A DNA stretch of 17,523 bases, from NCBI GenBank assembly GCA_022720335.1, contig JAIHVJ010000015.1:1-17523 (forward strand), given 5' to 3'. The notes under the pieces are model-generated. The model saw only the letters and a list, made by a program, of their open reading frames with translations, ran no database searches and had not been told where the DNA came from. This DNA is from Collinsella sp. (GTDB lineage: Bacteria; Actinomycetota; Coriobacteriia; Coriobacteriales; Coriobacteriaceae). This document shows, one piece after another, positions 7,248-13,967 of this stretch. Each line of letters begins with the position of its first letter. Positions within the stretch are counted from its first letter, which is position 1. Made by a program: the position numbers and the translations under genes.

Positions 7248-8297
7248 CTACATTCCTGCCCAATCGATAAAAATCTCCTCACGAAGCCGCCGTTCGAGCT
7301 CCTGCTGTCGCGGCGTCTTGTCTTTCAGCGGCACATCGAGATAGGACATGATGAGCTCCATTACCACGCGGAAGGCATCGGAGTCGGCCAGCTGACCATA
7401 GGTCATCAGAACGACGGGATATCCCATGGCTTGCAAGGCCGTCGTTCGATCGGAGTCCGAGATCTTGGATTCAATGGATCCGTGAATGGCTTTGCCCTGG
7501 CATTCAACCAGACACTCTCGGCTGCCGTCCTTATTTGCCAGCAAAATATCGGCATAGCGCCTATCAAGCCCCGAAATCAGGCGGGCGCCGCGCGTCATAC
7601 GAATCTCAACGTTATTGGTAAGGCGCAGCCCTTCGCCACCGCGCAACCTCGTAAGGCCAAACAGCATCGAAGCCTGGACCTCAAGCGGCGATGCCGCCAC
7701 CCCCGTAATGCATTTCGCGGCACGCGTGAACGATTTAGCGCCACGGAGCCCCGGGATCTTATCGACATACTCGGTAAGTTCAGAGAGCTCAATCAGGGGA
7801 GGTCGTTTCCACAAGTCCGTTGGATTCCCCGAGGCATCCTTTACGTTTTCCCAGCCCGACCGTGCATCACTCCATCGGCTCCCATATGCCTGCTCAAGTG
7901 CCGAGTTTACCTGAGGCGCGATCTTGCACACGGCAAAGGTGCCGCACATCTCATACATGCACATGATCAGACGCTCGTTTGAGACCGAGGAAGCCAGGGT
8001 CAGCAGGGTAAAGAGCGGGGACGCGACATCGAGGCCAAACTCTGTCTGTCGCATGGAATCAAACGGCCTCTCCCCGTTCCAAACATGCCTGACAATGCGA
8101 TCGCCCTTACGTCCGCAGCTGCCCTGCGCCAACACGTGTAACGGGGTGCCCAGGAAATGCGTGACGAGCGGATGCTCGCAAAGGTGCTCCCTGCGCGGAT
8201 CGTCCGCAGAATCGGGCGGGTCCGGCATTATTGCCAAGACCTGTGGAGGTATCCGGTGATACCGAAAGGCAGATATGTCGCACAGCATGTCGTCCAT
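7248..8297 (-). CDS. Coriobacterial family protein with Vsr/DUF559-like C-terminal domain
   Basis: I recognise the style of a protein family found in many copies in Collinsella-type genomes, without an assigned function. The N-terminal half opens MDDMLCDISAFRYHRIPP and holds LGTPLHVL, then SPLFTLLTLA and MYEMCGTFAV at 93-123. The C-terminal part, SPLEVQASML at 203-212, then D250, E265-C-Q267, and D283-R with MGYPVVLMTYGQL at 291-303, has the layout of a Vsr/DUF559 restriction-endonuclease fold, as in AbiEi-like proteins. The open frame extends to 8657 but residues upstream of the ATG at 8297 are antisense to the peptidase gene and low in complexity, so I start at 8297; no clear ribosome site is seen. 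A paralogue lies at 16731-17450. Nuclease activity and an antitoxin or defence role are inferences. Confidence 0.72.
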   Translation of the reverse strand: MDDMLCDISAFRYHRIPPQVLAIMPDPPDSADDPRREHLCEHPLVTHFLGTPLHVLAQGSCGRKGDRIVRHVWNGERPFDSMRQTEFGLDVASPLFTLLTLASSVSNERLIMCMYEMCGTFAVCKIAPQVNSALEQAYGSRWSDARSGWENVKDASGNPTDLWKRPPLIELSELTEYVDKIPGLRGAKSFTRAAKCITGVAASPLEVQASMLFGLTRLRGGEGLRLTNNVEIRMTRGARLISGLDRRYADILLANKDGSRECLVECQGKAIHGSIESKISDSDRTTALQAMGYPVVLMTYGQLADSDAFRVVMELIMSYLDVPLKDKTPRQQELERRLREEIFIDWAGM

Positions 8298-8300
8298 GAA

Positions 8301-8312
8301 GGGTACGTACCC
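8301..8312. promoter_or_regulatory. Perfect 12-bp palindrome upstream of the minus-strand gene
   Basis: GGGTACGTACCC is its own reverse complement and begins four bases before the chosen ATG at 8297. It occupies the place where a ribosome site would be expected, so it could be an operator or hide the start in the mRNA. It could also be chance. Confidence 0.3.
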
Positions 8313-8411
8313 GCTGCGTCGCTTGTGAACCCGCTCGGACGGCAAACGCGCTGGCTCGGCCTGCGAACGGTAAATACTGCCACGCCCACGTCGCGGATCT
8401 CTCAGGAGGCT

Positions 8412-8440
8412 TACAATCGGTTTGGAAAGCAAACTGATTG
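8412..8440 (+). promoter_or_regulatory. -10-like box and inverted repeat before the M20 peptidase gene
   Basis: TACAAT at 8412-8417 resembles a -10 box, without a good -35. Overlapping it, CAATCGGTTTG (8414-8424) and CAAACTGATTG (8430-8440) form an 11-bp inverted repeat with one mismatch (a G-U pair in RNA) and a five-base loop. It ends right beside the TGAGG ribosome site at 8441-8445. It fits an operator over a promoter or a hairpin affecting translation; neither is proven. Confidence 0.35.
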
Positions 8441-8451
8441 TGAGGTTGCAT

Positions 8452-9672
8452 ATGGTTGATGAGGATTTTGCCTGGCGGCTTGCGCAGGAGCTTGTGCGGA
8501 TCGACAGCTCAGACCCGGGCGCGTATGAGGATGAAATTGAGCGCTTCATTAAGAGGCTCATTGAGCAGCAGCTGGCACAACTTGATAGTTCTGCGCTCGA
8601 TGCCGTGCAGATTGAGGAGCTCGAAGTGCTGCCCGGGCGCCGCAACCTTAAAGTCACCGTGCCGGGCCAAAGCGACGAGCCGCGGCTGATCTATATCTGC
8701 CACATGGATACCGTCACCTTGGGCGATGGCTGGGACGCAGACATCGAACCGCTTGGGGCGGTTGTGCGCGACGATAAACTCTATGGCCGCGGTGCCTGCG
8801 ATATGAAGGGTGGCCTGGCCTGCGCCATTGCCGCACTGGTCCATACGCTCGAGCGCGTGGCGGCGGATGGCGCGCTGCCACGCCGCGGCTTTTCGCTCAT
8901 CTGCTCGGTCGACGAGGAAGACTTCATGCGCGGCTCAGAGGCCGCGATCGATGCTGGCTGGGTCGGCTCGCGCGAATGGGTGCTGGACACCGAGCCCACC
9001 GACGGGCAGATCCAGGTGGCGCACAAGGGTCGCACGTGGTTCGAGATTGAAATGGCTGGCGTGACGGCGCATGCGAGCCAGCCTTGGAAGGGCGCCGACG
9101 CCGTCGCCGCCATGGCCGAGGTCGTGTGTTCGCTTCGTCGCGCGTTTGCGGCGCTGCCCGCGCACGATGAGCTGGGGCCTTCGACCATCACGTTTGGCCA
9201 AATCGAGGGCGGATATCGCCCCTACGTCGTACCCGACCGCGCCAAAGTTTGGGTCGACATGCGCCTGACCCCGCCGACCGATACGGCCGCCGCAATCAAT
9301 ATGGCCGAGCATGCCATCGCCGTCGCCGAAGCCACCGTTCCCGGTTGCCATGGCAGCTACACCGTGACGGGCGACCGCCCCGCCATCGAGCGCAACCCGA
9401 ACTCTCCCCTTCTAGCAGCGCTCAAGCGTGCCGCCGATGACGTAACGGACGCGGACACGACCGTCGGCTTCTTTACCGGCTACACCGATACCGCCGTCAT
9501 TGCCGGCAAGACAGGCAACCGCAATTGTATGAGCTACGGCCCCGGCTCGTTGGCGCTCGCGCACAAGCCCAACGAGTATGTGCCCCATGCCGATATCGTT
9601 CGCTGCCAAAACGTGCTCATCGCGCTTGCCGATAACACGCTCTGGGACGCAAGCGGCCAAGTTGGGGCATAA
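8452..9672 (+). CDS. M20 family metallopeptidase (ArgE/DapE/CPG2-like)
   Basis: A cytosolic zinc hydrolase that cleaves an amide bond of a small peptide or N-acylated amino acid; the substrate cannot be told from sequence. Metal ligands and catalytic residues are all present: HMD at 84-86, D117 in GACDMKGG, the E155-E156 pair in VDEED, D179 in LDTEP, and H371 in AHKPNEY. The dimerisation domain follows HKGRTWFEIEMAG with the T-A-H-A-S-Q-P loop. The 406 residues are typical. The ATG at 8452 is chosen because TGAGG lies six bases upstream; an in-frame TTG at 8422 lacks a site. The DUF1015 gene follows after 39 bases, so the two form an operon. Candidates include succinyl-diaminopimelate desuccinylase and acetylornithine deacetylase, but no arginine or lysine genes are nearby. 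Confidence 0.92.
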   Translation: MVDEDFAWRLAQELVRIDSSDPGAYEDEIERFIKRLIEQQLAQLDSSALDAVQIEELEVLPGRRNLKVTVPGQSDEPRLIYICHMDTVTLGDGWDADIEPLGAVVRDDKLYGRGACDMKGGLACAIAALVHTLERVAADGALPRRGFSLICSVDEEDFMRGSEAAIDAGWVGSREWVLDTEPTDGQIQVAHKGRTWFEIEMAGVTAHASQPWKGADAVAAMAEVVCSLRRAFAALPAHDELGPSTITFGQIEGGYRPYVVPDRAKVWVDMRLTPPTDTAAAINMAEHAIAVAEATVPGCHGSYTVTGDRPAIERNPNSPLLAALKRAADDVTDADTTVGFFTGYTDTAVIAGKTGNRNCMSYGPGSLALAHKPNEYVPHADIVRCQNVLIALADNTLWDASGQVGA

Positions 9673-9711
9673 TAAGCCGCGAACAAACCGACTCGCGCGT
9701 TAGGACCGCCC

Positions 9712-10401
9712 ATGAAAGCACTTCCGTTTCCCTGCATCCGCCCAGCTCAGGACCGCGTGCTCGAGGCGCTGCCTGCGATGGACAGCATCCTGAGTGACAG
9801 CGGAGCCCTGCGCGGCGCGATTACCGATGGGCTTATGCTCAAAGATCCGGGCGCGGCGTATTACGTGTACGAATGCTCCGGAGAGCCGGGACGCGTGACG
9901 GGTGTCGTGGCGATTTGCCCGGTTAACGTGCTGACGGGCGGCGACGAGGCTGCCGCCGAGAGCATCGACGCACTCGCCACCGCGCGCGCGATCGCCGAGC
10001 TCAAGGTGCAGCCGCGCCCCGTGTCGCTCGCCTACGAGGCGTCGCCCGTCATGGATATCATTTTGAGCGCTGCCAAAGAGGGCGCATCGCTCTACGCCGT
10101 CACCGATCCCGCGGGCGTCACACATCGCGTGTGGGAGGTCAAGCGCGAGGACGCCGTTGCCGCCATCCGTGCCATGCTCGATCAGGCGCCCGACCCGGTG
10201 TTCGCCGGTGACTCCGCCTATGTCGCCGCACTGGCTGGGGCATCGCAGATTCTGGCCGACGAGGCCCGCGCTGCCGGCGCCTACTCTGGCAAAGAGCCGT
10301 TCAACTTTGCTGTAGCCGTGCTGTTCCCCGCCGCGCAGGTCAGCGGCAGCGCGCCGCAGGTTCCGACGGGTCTGCTCACTCACCAGGTCTCACGGTTCTA
10401 G
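9712..10401 (+). CDS. Minimal DUF1015 family protein lacking the DGHHR motif
   Basis: A 229-residue member of DUF1015, a family of about 400 residues often encoded beside serC and serA. Matching segments in order: LMLKDPGAAYYVYE at 41-54, a V-T-G-V-V-A strand at 62-67, RPVSLAYE at 102-109, THRVWEV at 137-143, and NFAVAVLFP at 198-206. The N-terminal A-x-P-Y-D-V segment and the C-terminal part are missing. The family's most conserved motif, A-D-G-H-H-R, is replaced by AGDSAYV at 165-171. That motif resembles the D-G-H-H-R loop of ParB-fold serine kinases, so loss suggests loss or change of catalysis. AGGA lies six bases before the ATG. Family call is good; function unknown. Confidence 0.78.
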   Translation: MKALPFPCIRPAQDRVLEALPAMDSILSDSGALRGAITDGLMLKDPGAAYYVYECSGEPGRVTGVVAICPVNVLTGGDEAAAESIDALATARAIAELKVQPRPVSLAYEASPVMDIILSAAKEGASLYAVTDPAGVTHRVWEVKREDAVAAIRAMLDQAPDPVFAGDSAYVAALAGASQILADEARAAGAYSGKEPFNFAVAVLFPAAQVSGSAPQVPTGLLTHQVSRF

Positions 10402-10447
10402 CGAACTCAAACGCTAAGCTGGAAAACCCAGCATCCAAACAAACAAG

Positions 10448-10486
10448 GGGCGGAGATGCAGCAAACGCATGCACCTCCGCCCTTTT
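10448..10486. terminator. Shared terminator between DUF1015 and phosphatase genes
   Basis: GGGCGGAG (10448-10455) and CTCCGCCC (10475-10482) form an 8-bp GC stem, with TGC/GCA able to pair in the loop. TTTT follows on plus, and on minus the stem is followed by CTTGTTT. Lying between convergent genes, it can serve both, though better on plus. Confidence 0.75.
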
Positions 10487-10530
10487 CGCATCAAACAATT
10501 ACGCCGGTAAACCGGGCCGCAACGTCAGCG

Positions 10531-11166
10531 TTATCCACGCTGCGGACCTGCCGCCGCCACGAGCGGCTCAAGTCCCAGCTCGCGCGCGTAGTCTTCCTGC
10601 GTAAAGATCTCAACAAGTTCAAACGTATCCGTCGCATCATCAAACACAAAATGCAGCACCGAGCAGTTGCCCGGCACACGGTCGCGCTCGTCTGCCGCCG
10701 CGCCCTTCACGTGATCCATAAACTCCTTGATAGCCGAGCCATGGCTTACCGCGAGCACGCACGTATGGTCCGGACGCTGCATAAGCTCGGTCAACGTCGC
10801 CACCATGCGCTCGCGCACCTGCATCTGGCCCTCGCCGCCAAACTGGCGATAGAAGTCGCGCCACGGGCGCTCGGGCATGAGCATCACGCGCTCGGCCTCA
10901 AAGTCGCCAAAGAACCACTCACGCAGGCCGTCCAGGCGCTCGTACGCCAAGCCCGGCCACAAGTTGGCGATAGTCTGCTCGGTGCGATGAAGCGTGGAGG
11001 TGTAGGCGTAGTCGGGCTCAATGCCGCGCGCACGCAAAAACATGCCGGCGCGCGCCGCCTGGTCGCATCCCAGCTGCGTAAGCGGCGAGTCACTCCAGCC
11101 CTGAATAATACGCTTGAGGTTGAATATCGTCTGTCCATGACGGACCAGATACAGATCTTTATTCAT
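10531..11166 (-). CDS. Histidine phosphatase family protein (phosphoglycerate mutase-like) 1
   Basis: A small cytosolic phosphohydrolase of the cofactor-dependent phosphoglycerate mutase superfamily, which uses a phosphohistidine intermediate. Visible: the RHG motif with catalytic H10, N16, R61 in the TSTLHRTEQT segment, E83 in LREWFFG, and the second catalytic H142 in SHGSA. At 211 residues it is the size of a phosphatase rather than a 250-residue glycolytic mutase. AGGA lies seven bases before the ATG. It follows a paralogue by 18 bases and is probably cotranscribed. The substrate is unknown; broad-specificity phosphatase, alpha-ribazole phosphatase and metal-independent phosphoserine phosphatase are all options in this superfamily. 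The last named would complete serine synthesis begun by the nearby serA and serC. Confidence 0.9.
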   Translation of the reverse strand: MNKDLYLVRHGQTIFNLKRIIQGWSDSPLTQLGCDQAARAGMFLRARGIEPDYAYTSTLHRTEQTIANLWPGLAYERLDGLREWFFGDFEAERVMLMPERPWRDFYRQFGGEGQMQVRERMVATLTELMQRPDHTCVLAVSHGSAIKEFMDHVKGAAADERDRVPGNCSVLHFVFDDATDTFELVEIFTQEDYARELGLEPLVAAAGPQRG

Positions 11167-11184
11167 AGGGGGTCCTTTCGTTTG

Positions 11185-11727
11185 TTACCAACCCAAGAGC
11201 GAAAACGCCCCGTCGCAATAGTCAAAATGAAGCACGGCACCGTTGTCGGGATGCTCTCCCCCGCCAGTCACGCATCTAAGAAACTCCTGACAGGCTGAGC
11301 CGTGGGAGACGGCCAGCACGCTGTCGTGCCGGGGCCGGGCCATGATGCGGGACAGCGCCGCGACCATACGTGCGCGAAGCTCGCTTTCCGACTCGCCACC
11401 AAAGGCCACCGGATAATCACCCCAGGGCTGCGGCGGCATCTTGCGATTTGATGTACCCTCCAGCGAGCCCAAATGCCACTCGCGCAGGTCGTTGACCAGC
11501 TCTATCGAACGGCCCTCACCAGCAATTAGCTCAGCCGTACGCCGCGCCCGACCCAACGGGGAGGAATACACATGGTCAAAGGTCACGCCGCGGTCCTCGA
11601 ACGCCGCACGTGTCGCCAGCGCTTGCTCGCGCCCGCGCGCCGTCAACGGCGAATCATGCCAGCCCTGCAAAATGTTCTTCACATTGAGCTCGGTCTGCCC
11701 ATGCCGTACCAAATACAGATCGGCCAC
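11185..11727 (-). CDS. Histidine phosphatase family protein 2, tandem paralogue
   Basis: A second phosphatase of the same superfamily, 180 residues. It begins with GTG: VADLYLVRHGQT, catalytic H9, then SSPLGRARRT with the phosphate-binding Arg, LREWHLGS with the catalytic Glu, and SHGSA with the second His. The GTG at 11727 is chosen because GGAG lies five bases upstream and the RHG motif should be within about ten residues of the start; the frame runs open to 11910 through the palindromic repeat and the end of the nitroreductase gene, which is not coding for this family. It shares QGWxDSPLT, LREW and a PWxDxxxxFGGE block with its neighbour 18 bases downstream, so the pair came from a duplication. 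Substrate unknown. Confidence 0.88.
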   Translation of the reverse strand: MADLYLVRHGQTELNVKNILQGWHDSPLTARGREQALATRAAFEDRGVTFDHVYSSPLGRARRTAELIAGEGRSIELVNDLREWHLGSLEGTSNRKMPPQPWGDYPVAFGGESESELRARMVAALSRIMARPRHDSVLAVSHGSACQEFLRCVTGGGEHPDNGAVLHFDYCDGAFSLLGW

Positions 11728-11742
11728 ACGCCCTCCCCTCGC

Positions 11743-11777
11743 ACCACCACAAAGGGGACAGGCACCTTTGTGGTGGT
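11743..11777. repeat. Perfect 13-bp palindromic repeat, REP-like
   Basis: ACCACCACAAAGG (11743-11755) and CCTTTGTGGTGGT (11765-11777) are exact inverse copies around the nine-base loop GGACAGGCA. The core GGGGACAGGCACCTTT has the look of sequences I know from dispersed palindromic repeats in many bacteria, but I see only one copy here. It lies between the nitroreductase stop and the second phosphatase start. There is no T-run, so it is a poor terminator, though it could protect or separate the transcripts. Confidence 0.6.
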
Positions 11778-11809
11778 TCACCGCCGAATCGCGCCGCAAC
11801 GACGCGTAA

Positions 11810-12481
11810 CTACACCAGTACGTCGGCAAGCGGACGCTTGGGTACGTGGTGCACCTGTGCCTCGTCACGCCAATAATTAATTGAGCCATCCGGGTTGGAG
11901 TCGATCGCATCGATCACCTGTGTCTCGGCCGGAACGCCAAACGCCATGATCAACTTGAGCTCGTATTTGTCGTTATCGAGCCCCATGGCGTCGATCGCGC
12001 GGGGCGTAAAGGCCTTAAACATGCATGCCGCCACCTCGGGCGTGGCGCTGCGAGCGGCGAGCATCATCGTCTGCGCGGCAATGCCCGTGTCGACCTCGGT
12101 GATGGGCGCGGCGGGCTTACCCGGAACAGCGCGCTCGGCAAGAATCGCGATGTAACCGGTCGGGCGCTCGCCCTCATCGGGACCCGGCCAATCCTTGAGC
12201 GCGCCGGCCCATGCAAGTTCGTCAAACACGCGCGCGCAGTCCTCTGCACCGCTCACCACATGAAAGCGCAGGCGCTGAGCGTTGGCGCCGCAAGGGGCCA
12301 GGTGCGCCAGCTCCGCCAGCTCGAGCAAAAACTCGCGCGGTACGCGCATGGACTCGTCAAACCGACGGCACGTGCGGGCGCGGCGGACCAGCGCGTCAAA
12401 TGTGTCCAGGCCAAGCTTTTCGCAACCCTGCTTTGCCATCGACTCGGCGCTCGACGGCACCGCGGGAACTGCTTCGTTCAT
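11810..12481 (-). CDS. Nitroreductase family protein
   Basis: An FMN-dependent NAD(P)H oxidoreductase of the nitroreductase superfamily, 223 residues, cytosolic and probably dimeric. The N-terminal RARTCRRFDESM (about 33-44) is the family's R-R-S-x-R-x-F flavin-phosphate motif; then comes LAELAHLAPCGANAQRLRFHVV, matching A-x-x-A-P-S-x-x-N-x-Q-x-W/R. The mid-region DTGIAAQTMMLAA matches the D-x-g-x-a-x-q-n-l-l-L-A-A helix, and EVAACMFKAF precedes the C-terminal loop. The ATG at 12481 is chosen because GGGGG lies a few bases upstream and the family motif begins soon after; the frame continues upstream to 12745 without family sequence. Physiological substrate unknown. A partial match to a DtxR/IdeR iron box sits just upstream. 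Confidence 0.88.
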   Translation of the reverse strand: MNEAVPAVPSSAESMAKQGCEKLGLDTFDALVRRARTCRRFDESMRVPREFLLELAELAHLAPCGANAQRLRFHVVSGAEDCARVFDELAWAGALKDWPGPDEGERPTGYIAILAERAVPGKPAAPITEVDTGIAAQTMMLAARSATPEVAACMFKAFTPRAIDAMGLDNDKYELKLIMAFGVPAETQVIDAIDSNPDGSINYWRDEAQVHHVPKRPLADVLV

Positions 12482-12509
12482 AGGGACCCCCAATACAAGC
12501 CAATTGTCC

Positions 12510-12528
12510 TTAAGAAAATCTAACCTAA
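12510..12528 (-). promoter_or_regulatory. Possible DtxR/IdeR-like box upstream of the nitroreductase gene
   Basis: Read on the minus strand the 19 bases begin TTAGGTTAG and end CTTAA, agreeing with the actinobacterial IdeR/DtxR consensus at 14 of 19 positions by my count, all nine of the first half-site. It lies about 30 bases before the nitroreductase ATG. A match to one half only can be chance. Confidence 0.25.
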
Positions 12529-12715
12529 AACGTAGGCAATAACGAACAGAGCTGCAATGTTCTACACCTGTTGAATATCCCAAATCCAAACGGGAACAAA
12601 GATAACAATTCGCGAAGGTGAGGCTCCCATTCGCCCCTCCCGCCTCACGCGACGGCGCCCTTGGGCGATACTGGTTGCAAGAGCTACGGCTTACGCCGCA
12701 CGGAAAGGAGACATC

Positions 12716-13318
12716 ATGGGCATCTTTAAGAACGATGACAAGCAATCGAGCGCGTTTGGATTTGACGAGAAAAGCATGGCAGGCAAGGCCGTCAAGGCCG
12801 TGCGCTGGATTTACGCCATCACGGGTGTCTTGGCGCTCGTCGCCGGCATCGCACTGCTGTTTGCGCCCGCCAAGTCCCTCGTCTTCCTAACGACCGTCTT
12901 GGGCTTCTACTTTGTGATCACGGCCGCGATCAGGCTGTTTACCGCTGTTTTCGAGCCGCTGTTGCCCACCGGCTGGCGCGTTACGAGCATCATCTCCAAC
13001 CTGCTCATCATTCTGGGCGGCGTCATAATCCTGCGCAATCAGGCCTTCTCGACCGCGACGCTCACCACGCTTGTAGTGGTCGTCGCCGGCTTTGGCTGGA
13101 TCGTCGAGGGCGTCATGTCGATTCTGGAATCCGAGCTTTCCGCCAACCGCGCCCTCGCCATCCTGAGCGGCGCACTCTCCATCATCGCGGGCATGTTCGT
13201 GTTTATCTATCCGCTGTGGTCGGCCAAGATGCTCGTCATCTTTAGCGGCGCCGCGCTGCTGGTGTTTGGCGTGGCGCTGATTGTCCGCGCCATTCAGTTT
13301 GGCAAACTGGTGCGTTAG
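12716..13318 (+). CDS. HdeD/DUF308 family membrane protein
   Basis: An integral membrane protein of 200 residues. Six hydrophobic segments are evident: about 31-50, 54-77, 90-106, 113-136, 146-165 and 170-192, with a short charged N-terminus of about 25 residues. The repeated three-pairs-of-helices plan with G-x-x-x-G-rich helices (GVLALVAGIALL, GALSIIAGMFVF) is that of HdeD, which in E. coli is linked to acid resistance; members in other bacteria have no proven role. The ATG has AAGGAG five bases upstream. The next gene's ATG follows its TAG stop directly, which shows translational coupling. The 234 bases upstream hold no other gene. Confidence 0.85.
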   Translation: MGIFKNDDKQSSAFGFDEKSMAGKAVKAVRWIYAITGVLALVAGIALLFAPAKSLVFLTTVLGFYFVITAAIRLFTAVFEPLLPTGWRVTSIISNLLIILGGVIILRNQAFSTATLTTLVVVVAGFGWIVEGVMSILESELSANRALAILSGALSIIAGMFVFIYPLWSAKMLVIFSGAALLVFGVALIVRAIQFGKLVR

Positions 13319-13801
13319 ATGCCAAAGACACTTTTTATTGATGCCGACGCCTGCCCGGTCACGCGCGAGTCGATTGACTGCGCGCGGCGGGCGGGCGTCG
13401 CCGTTGTTATCGCCGGCAACAGCACGCAGAACCTGGAACGCCACATTCGCCGCGACGATCCGCGCGATGCCGAGCACGCGCGTCGGGGCTTTTGGGTCAC
13501 GACGCTCGATGTGAGTGTGGGAACCGATAGCGCCGACTTTGCCATTGTCGAGCGCTTGCAGGCTGGCGACGTGGTCGTGACACAAGACATAGGCCTGGCG
13601 AGCATGGTGCTCGGACGCGATGCCGCCGCCATCGGCGTGCGCGGGCGCGTCTACGATAAGGCGACCATCGACATGCAACTGTTTATTCGCCACGAGGAAA
13701 AGAAGGTGCGCCGCGCCGGGGGACGCACCCGCGGGCCGGCAGTCTTCACCAGCGAGGACCGAGCCCGCTTTAAACGCAACCTCACCGAGCTGTTACGCTA
13801 A
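13319..13801 (+). CDS. YaiI/YqxD family protein (UPF0178, DUF188)
   Basis: A 160-residue member of the YaiI/YqxD family, a PIN-like fold of unproven function that may be a nuclease. Conserved acidic residues are present: D8 and D10 in FIDADACPV, D70 and D73 in the GTDSADF block, and D84 and D90 in GDVVVTQDIGLA; the N-R-G-x-x-Y-like segment reads RGRVYDKATID. The C-terminal GGRTRGPAVFTSEDRARF is also typical. It begins on the ATG immediately after the TAG of the membrane-protein gene with no ribosome site of its own, so it depends on coupled translation. A strong terminator follows three bases after the stop. Confidence 0.93.
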   Translation: MPKTLFIDADACPVTRESIDCARRAGVAVVIAGNSTQNLERHIRRDDPRDAEHARRGFWVTTLDVSVGTDSADFAIVERLQAGDVVVTQDIGLASMVLGRDAAAIGVRGRVYDKATIDMQLFIRHEEKKVRRAGGRTRGPAVFTSEDRARFKRNLTELLR

Positions 13802-13803
13802 CC

Positions 13804-13848
13804 AAGGCAGATTTTTGGGATATGCCCGGAAATCTGCCTTTTTGTTTT
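13804..13848 (+). terminator. Rho-independent terminator after the YaiI/YqxD gene
   Basis: AAGGCAGATTT (13804-13814) pairs perfectly with AAATCTGCCTT (13830-13840), an 11-bp stem, followed by TTTGTTTT. A clear intrinsic terminator for the HdeD-YaiI unit. Confidence 0.92.
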
Positions 13849-13878
13849 GGGCGGTGCAAGCACTCAGGATCCATGGCT

Positions 13879-13960
13879 CAACAAAAAACGGGCTTCAAAA
13901 TGCCATGCGCCCCGCATTGTGCCGGCGCCGAGCATGGCTATTTTGAAGCCCGTTTTGTTA
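13879..13960 (-). terminator. Unusually long hairpin terminator of the exporter gene
   Basis: The 24 bases at 13885-13908 pair with 13932-13956 with a single bulged base (13939), giving a stem of 24 bp around a 23-base GC-rich loop; AACAAAA/TTTTGTT extends it with two unpaired A. Read on minus, the stem begins eight bases after the exporter stop and ends in CCCGTTTTTTGTT, as expected of an intrinsic terminator. Such a long stem is uncommon and could also act on plus transcripts. Confidence 0.8.
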
Positions 13961-13967
13961 AGCCTAC

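Noticed and set aside
8298..8657. N-terminal extension of the gene at 7248-8297
   Set aside because: The added 120 residues are serine-rich, antisense to the M20 peptidase start, and precede a family-like start at MDDMLCD.
10456..11298. A 280-codon open frame on plus across the first histidine phosphatase
   Set aside because: Antisense to a phosphatase with all catalytic residues, and it runs through the terminator at 10448-10486.
12887..13693. A 268-codon open frame on minus across the HdeD and YaiI/YqxD genes
   Set aside because: Antisense to two coupled genes with clear family features; its composition is that of a shadow.
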